Assembly (NCBI RefSeq): GCF_014201115.1
Contig: NZ_JACHDO010000001.1
Location: forward strand, 434,001 to 498,000
Direction: 5' to 3'
Length of the DNA stretch: 64,000 nt
Source of the DNA: Nocardiopsis metallicus
GTDB taxonomy: Bacteria > Actinomycetota > Actinomycetes > Streptosporangiales > Streptosporangiaceae
The translations under genes and the position numbers were made by a program. Under the pieces are notes generated by a model that did not search any database, was not told the origin of the DNA, and saw only the letters and a program-made list of their open reading frames with translations. Positions 27,201-35,119 of this stretch are shown in pieces; the stretch's first letter is position 1, and each line of letters starts with the position of its first letter.

Positions 27201-28270
27201 TCGGCATCACCATAGCGGCGGCGTTCTCGCTGATCATCTCCATGGTGCTGATGCCGCCGCTCATCAAGCTCCTGTACCGGTTCAAGTTCGGCCAGGAGGT
27301 CCGCGACGACGGCCCCGAGGGCCACAAGACCAAGCAGGGCACGCCCACCATGGGCGGTATCGTCATCATCCTCGGCGCGGTGGTGGGCTACTTCGGCTCC
27401 CACCTGGTGCTGTGGCTGGTCCAGCCGACCGCCTCCGGGCCCACGGCCTCCGGTCTGCTGGTGATGTTCCTGTTCGTCGGCATGGGCTGTGTCGGCTTCC
27501 TGGACGACTTCATCAAGATCTACAAGCGCCGCAGTCTGGGTCTGCGCAGTGGCGCGAAGATGATCGGCCAGGCCATCGTCGGCGTCGGCTTCGCCTACGG
27601 CGTCACCCAGTTCCCCAACGGGTACGGCTACACCCCGGCAGCCCCCCAGCTGTCCTTCCTCCGGGACTTCGGCCCCCCGCTGATGCTCGGCGTGTTCATC
27701 ATCTGGGCGCTGTTCCTCATCGTCGGCTTCTCCAACGCGGTGAACCTCACCGACGGTCTGGACGGCCTGGCCACCGGCGCGGTCATCCTGTCGCTGGCCG
27801 CCTACGTCATCATCGGCAACTGGCAGCTGCGCCAGTCCTGCGTGGAGGCCCTCACCTCCAGTTGCTACACGGTCCGCGACCCCCTGGACCTGGCCGTGGT
27901 GGCCTCGGCGGTGCTCGGCTCGTGCATCGGCTTCCTGTGGTTCAACGCCCCGCCCGCCAAGATCTTCATGGGCGACACCGGCTCGCTGGCCCTGGGCGGC
28001 CTCATCGTGGGTCTGGCCATCACCACCCGCACCCAGCTCCTGCTGCTGCTCATCGGCGGTCTGTTCGTCATCATCACCATGTCCGTGATGGTCCAGATCA
28101 CCTCGTTCCGCCTCACCGGCAAACGGGTGTTCCGTATGGCGCCGCTCCAGCACCACTTCGAGCTCAAGGGCTGGGCCGAGACCACCATCGTCATCCGGTT
28201 CTGGATCATCCAGGGTCTGTTCATGGCGATCGCCATCGGACTCTTCTACCTGGAATGGATGCCAAGCTAG
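27197..28270 (+). CDS. mraY: Phospho-MurNAc-pentapeptide-transferase
   Basis: 357 aa, ten TM helices. Makes lipid I from UDP-MurNAc-pentapeptide and undecaprenyl phosphate at the inner face of the membrane. FLDDFIKIYKRR (catalytic Asp pair), NAVNLTDGLDGLATG and FMGDTGSLALGG are the conserved cytoplasmic loops, and PLQHHFELKGWAET is the His-rich loop. Coupled to murF; murD follows after 4 bp. Confidence 0.97.
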   Translation: MIGITIAAAFSLIISMVLMPPLIKLLYRFKFGQEVRDDGPEGHKTKQGTPTMGGIVIILGAVVGYFGSHLVLWLVQPTASGPTASGLLVMFLFVGMGCVGFLDDFIKIYKRRSLGLRSGAKMIGQAIVGVGFAYGVTQFPNGYGYTPAAPQLSFLRDFGPPLMLGVFIIWALFLIVGFSNAVNLTDGLDGLATGAVILSLAAYVIIGNWQLRQSCVEALTSSCYTVRDPLDLAVVASAVLGSCIGFLWFNAPPAKIFMGDTGSLALGGLIVGLAITTRTQLLLLLIGGLFVIITMSVMVQITSFRLTGKRVFRMAPLQHHFELKGWAETTIVIRFWIIQGLFMAIAIGLFYLEWMPS

Positions 28271-28274
28271 AGGC

Positions 28275-29741
28275 ATGCCGCACCACCATCCTTCCGACAG
28301 CTCCCAGACCCCCGCGCCGGCGGGGAACGACAACCCCTTCACGGGCGCGCGGGTCTGCGTCGCCGGTCTGGGTGTCTCCGGGCCCCCCGTCGCCAGGGCA
28401 CTCCTGGCCCGGGGAGCCCGGGTGGTCGTCGTCGACGGCCGTGACGACGACACCACCCGCCCGGTGGCCGCCGCCCTGACCGAGGCCGGAGCCGAAGTCG
28501 TCCTGGGCGACACCCCGCTGCCCGAGGACTGCGACCTCGTGGTCACCTCGCCCGGCTGGCGCCCCGACTCCCCGCTCCTGGCCCGCGCCACCGAGGCCGG
28601 TATCGAGGTCATCGGGGACGTGGAGCTGGCCTGGCGGATCAAGCCCGCCGACCAGGTGTGGCTCGCCATCACCGGCACCAACGGCAAGACCACCACCGTG
28701 CGCATGCTGGAGTCCATCCTGCGCGCGGACGGCCGCGACGCCCTCGCCGTCGGCAACGTGGGCACCCCCGTCGTGGACGCCGTGCAGCCCGACTCCGGCG
28801 GCCACGTGCACGACATCCTCGCCGTGGAGCTGTCCAGCTTCCAACTGCACTGGTCCAACAGCCTGCGCCCGCACGCCGCCACCGTCCTCAACGTGGCCCC
28901 CGACCACCTGGACTGGCACGGCGGGCTCGACCCCTACGCCCGTGCCAAGGGCAGGGTGTTCGCCCGAGGCACCATCCGCGTGGTCAACACCGCGGACGCC
29001 TGGTCCGTCCGCCTGGCCGAGGAGGACGGCGACCCGCACACCCCCGTGGTGGGGCTGCGCCTGGACACGCCCCGCGCCGGTGAGCTCGGTGTGGTCGAGG
29101 ACCTGCTGGTGGACCGTGCCTTCGTTGCCGAACCGCACAGCAGCGCCGAGGAGCTGGCGACCCTGGGGGACGTGCGCCCGGCCGCCCCGCACAACGTCGC
29201 CAACGCCCTGGCCGCCGCCGCCCTGGCCCGCTCGGTGGGGGTCGCCCCGGCCTCGGTCAAGGCCGGTCTGGCCGCCTTCGTGCCCGAACCCCACCGCATC
29301 GCGCACGTGGCCTCGGTCGCGGGCGTGGACTACGTGGACGACTCCAAGGCCACGAACCCGCACGCCGCCGCGGCCTCCCTGAACTCCTACGCCTCCGTGG
29401 TGTGGATCGCGGGCGGTCTACTCAAGGGCGCCGAGGTCGACGACCTGGTCTCCGGTGCCGTGAGCCGCCTGCGCGCGGCGGTGCTGATCGGCGCCGACCG
29501 CGAGCGCATCCGCGAGGCCCTGGCCAAGCACGCACCGGACCTGCCGGTGGTGGAGGTGGAGGGCCCCGAGCCGGGAGCCCCGGCCGACCACACGGTGATG
29601 GACGCTGTGGTCGCCCGGGCCGCCGCCCTGGCCGAGGAGGGCGACACCGTGCTGCTGGCCCCGGCCGCCGCCTCCATGGACATGTTCACCAACTACCCGG
29701 AGCGCGGCCGCTTCTTCTCGGACGCCGTCCATCGACTCTAG
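28275..29741 (+). CDS. murD: UDP-MurNAc-L-alanine--D-glutamate ligase
   Basis: 488 aa. P-loop ITGTNGKTTTVRML (about 131-144), ELSSFQLHW, NVAPDHLDWHG and YVDDSKATNPHAA are MurD hallmarks. An N-terminal Rossmann segment VCVAGLGVSGPPVARAL precedes them. The first 25 residues (His/Pro/Ser) are a variable extension. Last gene before a strong terminator. Confidence 0.96.
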   Translation: MPHHHPSDSSQTPAPAGNDNPFTGARVCVAGLGVSGPPVARALLARGARVVVVDGRDDDTTRPVAAALTEAGAEVVLGDTPLPEDCDLVVTSPGWRPDSPLLARATEAGIEVIGDVELAWRIKPADQVWLAITGTNGKTTTVRMLESILRADGRDALAVGNVGTPVVDAVQPDSGGHVHDILAVELSSFQLHWSNSLRPHAATVLNVAPDHLDWHGGLDPYARAKGRVFARGTIRVVNTADAWSVRLAEEDGDPHTPVVGLRLDTPRAGELGVVEDLLVDRAFVAEPHSSAEELATLGDVRPAAPHNVANALAAAALARSVGVAPASVKAGLAAFVPEPHRIAHVASVAGVDYVDDSKATNPHAAAASLNSYASVVWIAGGLLKGAEVDDLVSGAVSRLRAAVLIGADRERIREALAKHAPDLPVVEVEGPEPGAPADHTVMDAVVARAAALAEEGDTVLLAPAAASMDMFTNYPERGRFFSDAVHRL

Positions 29742-29959
29742 TTTTTCGTTCGGGCGCTGACAGGGTCTTGGAGGTGCCGGAGGTGGGATTGCAGCGAAGA
29801 ACTGCGCGGAGGCGTCCGTTGAGGGTGGTGGCGGGCGACGGGTGGGCGAGCCATCACACCGTAGGTGCCGCTGTGTTTCCCCAAACCCATTCCTGCCTTG
29901 CTTTGGGCGCCCGAACACGGGCCAAAGCGAAGCGGAGGCCCAAAGATAGCACTAGGTAG
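29742..29959 (+). other. Start of the 378-bp murD-ftsW gap
   Basis: No gene seen. GCTTTGG at about 29900 can pair with CCAAAGC about 15 nt later, and the GCCAAAG/GCCCAAAG motif recurs several times up to about 30040. It may contain the ftsW promoter, but no hexamer pair could be assigned with confidence. Confidence 0.4.
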
Positions 29960-30005
29960 CGGAAGGCCACCCCTGCGTCACATGAGGTGCGCGGGTGGCC
30001 TTCCG
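29960..30005 (+). terminator. Strong hairpin between murD and ftsW
   Basis: CGGAAGGCCACCC (29960-29972) and GGGTGGCCTTCCG (29993-30005) are a perfect 13-bp stem with a 20-nt loop, followed by TGTGTCGTTT. This should stop or attenuate transcription in the middle of the dcw cluster. Confidence 0.75.
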
Positions 30006-30119
30006 TGTGTCGTTTAGCACCCCGCGCCCGGCCAAAGATGGCCAACACGCGGAAAATGTCCACGGTTCCGAACCCGCCGGTACGCAAGGATTGAGGCGCG
30101 AATCGGGCGGAGGATGTGG

Positions 30120-31562
30120 ATGGCGGCGACGACAACGGTGCCCGGGGTGTCCCGTTCCAGGGCGCGAACGGCGACCGGCGGGCGCGAACGTGCGCTCTGG
30201 CGTGAGTGGGCCCGGTCCCTGGACCGCCCCCTCACCTCCTACTACCTGATCCTCAGTACCGGGGTCATGCTCATCGCCCTGGGACTGGTGATGGTGCTGT
30301 CCTCGACGATGGTCAACTCCATCACCGAGACCGGCTCCGCCTTCTCCGTGTTCCAGCGCCAGCTGGTGTCGGCGATGATCGGCCTGCCGCTGATGGTGAT
30401 CGCTTCCCAGCTGCCGCTGTGGGTCTTTCGCATGGTCGGCTACCCGGCGATGATCCTGTCCGTGGCGCTGCTGCTGCTCACCGCCTTCCAGGGCACCGAG
30501 GTCAACGGCGCGATCCGCTGGCTGGAGATCGGCGGCCTGCTCATCCAGCCCTCCGAGCCGGCCAAGATCGCCTTCGCCCTGTGGGGCGCCAACACCCTGG
30601 CCCGCAAGGAGGAGCTCAAGGAGCTGACCGAGTGGCGGCACCTGCTCATCCCGCTGCTGCCCGGCTGCGGCCTGCTCGTGCTGCTGGTCCTGCTCGGCTC
30701 GGACCTGTCCACCACACTGGTCCTGCTGCTCGTGTTCCTGGGCCTGCTGTGGGTCGTGGGCGCCCCCGGGCGGCTCTTCCTGGGCATGTTCGGACTCGTC
30801 CTCGGCCTCGCCGCGATCGTCATCGCCATCGAACCCTTCCGGATGACCCGCATCACGGCGTTCCTCGACCCCGGCGCGGACCCGACCGGCTCCGGCTTCC
30901 AGTCCCTGCACGGCCTCTACGCCCTTGGCACCGGCGGGATCTTCGGGGTCGGCATCGGCGCCAGCCGGGAGAAGTGGGGGTTCCTCCCCTTCGCCGAGTC
31001 CGACTTCATCTTCGCCATCATCGGCGAGGAGTTCGGTCTCATCGGCACCCTCCTGGTGCTCGGACTGTTCGGCATGCTCGGCTACGCCGGGCTGCGCGTG
31101 GCCTACCGCGTCAAGGACTCCTTCTCACGGCTGGCCGCCTTCGCCATCGTGACCTGGATCCTCGGCCAGGCCATGATCAACATCGCCGCCGTCATCGGCC
31201 TGGTCCCGGTCACCGGCATCCCGCTCCCGCTGGTCTCCTACGGCGGTTCGGCGCTCATCCCCACGATGATCGCGCTCGGAGTGCTGCTCGCCATCGCCCG
31301 CCAGGAGCCCCAGGCACAGAAGGCCCTGGCGGCCCGGGGTCCCAGTTGGGTTCAAAGGGCTCTAAGCTGGCTTGGCCTGGAGAACATCGTCGCTTCCGTC
31401 CAGAAACGGAGCGGCTCGACGTCCTCCAAGCGCACCACCGCGCCGCGTCCCGCGCGCAAGTCGCAGGAGCGCGGTAGTAGGACTGGTGCCAAGACCACGG
31501 CCAAGAACAACAGCGGACCGGTCCCGGCTGGTGACCGGCCAAGGAGGAATCGGCGACGATGA
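30120..31562 (+). CDS. ftsW: Lipid II glycosyltransferase FtsW (SEDS)
   Basis: 480 aa from ATG 30120, 6 nt after GGAGG (30109-30113); ATG 30114 touches that site. SEDS septal peptidoglycan polymerase partner of FtsI. About ten TM helices, VNGAIRWLEIGGLLIQPSEPAK, and the C-terminal LPFAESDFIFAIIGEE and GIPLPLVSYGGSALIP segments are diagnostic (Asp in ESDF is the catalytic region). A basic, disordered tail follows from about 395. Overlaps murG by 4 nt (ATGA). Confidence 0.96.
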   Translation: MAATTTVPGVSRSRARTATGGRERALWREWARSLDRPLTSYYLILSTGVMLIALGLVMVLSSTMVNSITETGSAFSVFQRQLVSAMIGLPLMVIASQLPLWVFRMVGYPAMILSVALLLLTAFQGTEVNGAIRWLEIGGLLIQPSEPAKIAFALWGANTLARKEELKELTEWRHLLIPLLPGCGLLVLLVLLGSDLSTTLVLLLVFLGLLWVVGAPGRLFLGMFGLVLGLAAIVIAIEPFRMTRITAFLDPGADPTGSGFQSLHGLYALGTGGIFGVGIGASREKWGFLPFAESDFIFAIIGEEFGLIGTLLVLGLFGMLGYAGLRVAYRVKDSFSRLAAFAIVTWILGQAMINIAAVIGLVPVTGIPLPLVSYGGSALIPTMIALGVLLAIARQEPQAQKALAARGPSWVQRALSWLGLENIVASVQKRSGSTSSKRTTAPRPARKSQERGSRTGAKTTAKNNSGPVPAGDRPRRNRRR

Positions 31563-32719
31563 GGGTAGCCCTAGCCGGAGGCGGCACGGCCGGGCATATC
31601 GAGCCCGCACTCTCCCTGGCGGACGCGCTCCGGCGCATCGAACCCAACACGGAGATCCTCTGCCTGGGCACGGAGCGGGGGCTGGAGACCCGGCTGGTGC
31701 CCATGCGCGGCTACGAACTCGGTCTGATCCCGGCGGTCCCCCTGCCGCGTCGGCTCACCCCGCAGCTGCTCACGGTCCCCGGCAAGCTCGCGGGCGCGCT
31801 CAGTGCCGCGGGTGAGCAGCTGGACAAACTCCAGGCCGACGTCATCGTGGGCTTCGGCGGCTACGTGGCCACCCCCGGCTACCTGGCGGCCCGGCGCCGC
31901 AAGCTCCCCATCGTGGTGCACGAGGCCAACCCCCTCCCGGGCCTGGCCAACCGGCTCGGCGCGCGGCTGACCCCGCACGTGTTCACCGGTCACCCGCACA
32001 CCCAGATCCGCAACGGCCGCTTCATCGGCATCCCGCTGCGCCAGCAGATCACCTCGCTGGACCGGCTGGCCATGGGAGACAAGGCCCGCGCCTACTTCGG
32101 GCTGCGCCCGGACCTGCCCACCCTGCTGATCTTCGGCGGCTCCCAGGGCGCCCAGCGCATCAACGAGACCGCCTTCAACGCCGCCGCGGCCTTCCGCCAG
32201 GCGGGCGTTCAGGTCCTGCACGTGGTCGGTCCCAAGAACGCCGACGAACCCCAGGACTTCACCCAGGACGGCATCCCCTACGTCGCCGTCCCCTACGTGG
32301 ACCGCATGGACATGGCCTACGCCGCCGCCGACGTGGCGATGTGCCGCTCCGGTGCGATGACCTGCGCCGAACTCACGGCCGTGGGCCTGCCCGGCGCGTT
32401 CGTTCCGCTGGCCATCGGCAACGGCGAGCAGGCCCTCAACGCCCAGCCCATCGTCCAGGCGGGCGGCGGCTTGATGGTCGACAACGCCGACGTCTCGGTC
32501 GAGTGGATCGCCAACCAGCTCATCCCGCTGCTCACCGACACCGACCGCGTCGTGGCCATGTCCGAGGCGGCCGCCCGGATGGGCCGACGCGAAGCCGACA
32601 CCGAACTCGCCCGCGAGGTCCTGGCGATCGCCCGCGGCGACAAACCCACCCCCGAACTGCCGTTGCCCGAGGACGGCGACGACGAAGCCTTCTACGACGA
32701 CGGGAAAGACACACGATGA
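31559..32719 (+). CDS. murG: Lipid II synthase MurG
   Basis: 386 aa. Adds GlcNAc to lipid I. The N-terminal glycine loop is GGGTAGHIEPALSLADAL (the family usually has N or F where this has E), followed by GFGGYVATPGYLAARRRKLPIVVHEANPLPGLANR, and the donor-site segment FGGSQGAQRINE and CRSGAMTCAELTAVGLPGAFVPL. Starts in the ftsW stop and ends in the murC start (ATGA). Confidence 0.96.
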   Translation: MRVALAGGGTAGHIEPALSLADALRRIEPNTEILCLGTERGLETRLVPMRGYELGLIPAVPLPRRLTPQLLTVPGKLAGALSAAGEQLDKLQADVIVGFGGYVATPGYLAARRRKLPIVVHEANPLPGLANRLGARLTPHVFTGHPHTQIRNGRFIGIPLRQQITSLDRLAMGDKARAYFGLRPDLPTLLIFGGSQGAQRINETAFNAAAAFRQAGVQVLHVVGPKNADEPQDFTQDGIPYVAVPYVDRMDMAYAAADVAMCRSGAMTCAELTAVGLPGAFVPLAIGNGEQALNAQPIVQAGGGLMVDNADVSVEWIANQLIPLLTDTDRVVAMSEAAARMGRREADTELAREVLAIARGDKPTPELPLPEDGDDEAFYDDGKDTR

Positions 32720-34179
32720 GCCTGGTCAAGCCGACCGACCCGGTCCCCGTCGACGAGCTCGGCCGCACCCACTTCATCGGCCTGGGCGGAGCCGGGATGT
32801 CCGGCATCGCCCGCGTGCTGCTGCAGTCCGGGGTCGAGGTCTCGGGCAGCGACGCCCGCGACAGCGACACCCTGCGCGAGCTCGAGCAGATGGGCGCGCA
32901 GGTCTTCGTCGGCCACGCCGCCGAGAACCTGGGCAAGGCCGACACCCTCGTGGTCTCCTCCGCGATCCGCGAGAACAACCCCGAGCTCGCCGAGGCCCGC
33001 GCCCGCGGCATCCGCATCCTGCCCCGCGCCGCCGCCCTGGGCGCCCTCCTGCTGGGCCGCGAGGGCATCGCGGTCTCCGGCACCCACGGCAAGACCACCA
33101 CGACCTCCATGGTCACCGTGGTCCTGCAGCACCTGGGCGTCGACCCCGGCTACGTGATCGGCGGCAAGCTGGTCACCACCGGCCTGGGCGCCGACGCCGG
33201 GGTCGGCGATGCCATCGCGGTGGAGGCCGACGAGAGCGACGGGTCCTTCCTGATGCTCTCGCCCAAGATCGCCGTGGTCACCAACGTCGAGGCCGACCAC
33301 CTGGACAACTACAGCGGCATCGACGAGATCCACGCCAACTTCGCGAACTTCGTCGACCGGGTCGAGCGCACCCTGATCGTCGGAATCGACGACCCGGGTG
33401 CCCGAACCGTCGCCGAGCTGGCCCGTGAACGCGGCAAGAGGGTGCTCACCTACGGGGAGGCCGCTGACGCCGACTACCGGATCACCCGGATCCGCCCCCG
33501 AGGCTTCACCACCGAGTTCACCCTCACCCCCGCCGACGGCGACCCGATCGACGGCACCCTGGCCGTCCCCGGGCTGCACAACGTGCAGAACGCCGCCGCC
33601 GCGGTCGCCGTCGCCGACGAGCTCGGCCACGACCTGGAGGTCGCGGTCGAGGGCATCGCCGACTTCGCCGGAGCCGCCCGCCGCTTCGAGCTCAAGGGCG
33701 AGGGCAACGGCGTGGGCGTCTACGACAGCTACGCCCACCACCCCACCGAGATCGACGCCGACCTGCGCGCCACCCGCGCCGCTCTGCGCTCCTTCGCCGA
33801 GGACGCCGAGGAGAACGGGGAGGAGATCCCCGAGGGCCGGGTCGTCGCGCTGTTCCAGCCGCACCTGTACAGCCGGACCCGGATCTTCGCCGAGGAGTTC
33901 GCCACCGCCCTGAGCCTGGCCGACGAGGTCGTGGTGATGGAGATCTACGCGGCCCGTGAGGACCCCGAGCCCGGGGTCACCGGCGAGATCATCACCTCGA
34001 AGGTCTCCCACGACGGTGTCCGGTACGTGCCGGGCCACCAGGAGTCCGTACGCGCGGTGGCCGAGCTGGCCCGCCCCGGGGACATCGTCCTCACCATGGG
34101 CGCTGGTGACGTCACCGAGCTGGGGCCGCTGATCGTGGAGGAGCTCGCGCGGGTCGCCGAGGGTACCGAAACCAGCTAG
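32716..34179 (+). CDS. murC: UDP-MurNAc--L-alanine ligase
   Basis: 487 aa from ATG 32716, overlapping the murG stop. THFIGLGGAGMSGIARVL (N-terminal Rossmann), P-loop SGTHGKTTTTSMV (about 117-129), EADESDGSFLML, DHLDNY and SYAHHPTEIDADL are MurC hallmarks. An open frame extends far upstream but only inside murG. Cytosolic; first amino-acid ligase of the stem peptide. Confidence 0.97.
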   Translation: MSLVKPTDPVPVDELGRTHFIGLGGAGMSGIARVLLQSGVEVSGSDARDSDTLRELEQMGAQVFVGHAAENLGKADTLVVSSAIRENNPELAEARARGIRILPRAAALGALLLGREGIAVSGTHGKTTTTSMVTVVLQHLGVDPGYVIGGKLVTTGLGADAGVGDAIAVEADESDGSFLMLSPKIAVVTNVEADHLDNYSGIDEIHANFANFVDRVERTLIVGIDDPGARTVAELARERGKRVLTYGEAADADYRITRIRPRGFTTEFTLTPADGDPIDGTLAVPGLHNVQNAAAAVAVADELGHDLEVAVEGIADFAGAARRFELKGEGNGVGVYDSYAHHPTEIDADLRATRAALRSFAEDAEENGEEIPEGRVVALFQPHLYSRTRIFAEEFATALSLADEVVVMEIYAAREDPEPGVTGEIITSKVSHDGVRYVPGHQESVRAVAELARPGDIVLTMGAGDVTELGPLIVEELARVAEGTETS

Positions 34180-34204
34180 AGGCCAGTTAGAGGAGCACGC
34201 ACAC

Positions 34205-34972
34205 GTGGGCGCTGACCGGGACGGGGCGAAGGCCCAGGCCACGAAGAAGGCGCGGGCCACGACAGGGGACAGCACGGGGTCGGATCCCTGGAAGGTCGCC
34301 TTCGCGGTACTGCTCGTCGTCTCCCTGGTCTGCGTGGTCACGTGGGTGCTGCTCGGCTCGCGCCTGCTCGTGGTGCGCGAGGTCGCCGTCAGCGGTCTGG
34401 ACCGGGTGTCGCAGGAGGAGGTCGTCGCCGCCGTGGCGGTGGACACCGGGACCCCGCTGATCCGGGTGGACCTGGACCGCGGCCGTGACCGCGCCGAGAG
34501 CCTGGACCTGGTCGAGTCCGCGACGGTGACCCGCGGCTGGCCCGCCACCCTCAGGGTGGAGGTCGTCGAGCGGCGTCCCCTGCTCGCCATCCGGGTGGGG
34601 GAGGAGTACCGGCTGGTCGACGGCGACGGCGTGCGGATCGAGGACTCGCCGAACCGTCCCGGAACCCACCCGTTGGTCCGCGTCACCGGGGAGATCGAGG
34701 GCAACGAGGCGGTTCGGGCCGCCGCGGACATCGTGGAACAGGCCCCGGACTCCCTCATCGCCCAGATACAGCTCATCGACGCCACCGACACCGATCAGAT
34801 CACCGTCGAGCTCGGCGACGGCTCACTGGTGGAGTGGGGCGACCCGCACGGTACCTCCGACAAGAGCGACGTCCTGCGCGTGCTGATGCGCGAGCACCCG
34901 CCCCAGGAGGGGCGGGTCTACGACGTCGGAACCCCCGACCTGGCGATCGTCAGGTCAACTGCCCATGGCTGA
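34205..34972 (+). CDS. ftsQ: Cell division protein FtsQ
   Basis: 255 aa from GTG 34205 (AGAGGAG at 34189-34195). Bitopic: a basic cytoplasmic tail with one TM helix (about 38-56), then a POTRA domain (VVREVAVSGLDRVSQEEVVAAV, about 58-80, to LRVEVVERRPLLAIRVG) and the FtsQ/DivIB beta domain. FtsQ scaffolds FtsL/FtsB. The TGA at 34970-34972 lies inside the IS target duplication and is native, so FtsQ is intact. Confidence 0.94.
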   Translation: MGADRDGAKAQATKKARATTGDSTGSDPWKVAFAVLLVVSLVCVVTWVLLGSRLLVVREVAVSGLDRVSQEEVVAAVAVDTGTPLIRVDLDRGRDRAESLDLVESATVTRGWPATLRVEVVERRPLLAIRVGEEYRLVDGDGVRIEDSPNRPGTHPLVRVTGEIEGNEAVRAAADIVEQAPDSLIAQIQLIDATDTDQITVELGDGSLVEWGDPHGTSDKSDVLRVLMREHPPQEGRVYDVGTPDLAIVRSTAHG

Positions 34973-35051
34973 AGCCAATGCCGCGTAGTTAGGCGATCAT
35001 CCATCAAAGCAACTCGGACACCCACCGCCAGAGCACCCCCTCTACACCAGG

Positions 35052-35119
35052 AACGGGACCCCCTGATAGACGCAGTGATACCGACCAAGGTCATCACCGC
35101 TCACACAAGAGGTCCCGTT
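35052..35119 (+). promoter_or_regulatory. IS hairpin covering the transposase start
   Basis: AACGGGACC (35052-35060) is the exact complement of GGTCCCGTT (35111-35119), which overlaps the TTG start (35118). RNA entering from outside the element, for example ftsQ read-through, would fold here and hide the start; RNA from a promoter between the two arms would not. This is the classic IS protection against impinging transcription, inferred here. Confidence 0.6.

Noticed and set aside
26807..28891. 694-residue frame antisense to murF-mraY-murD
   Set aside because: Shadow of GC-rich third-position bias; it covers three certain genes and has no domain.
34205..34972. Idea that the IS4 truncated FtsQ
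   Set aside because: The stop codon lies in the duplicated target sequence, so it was present before insertion and the protein is complete.
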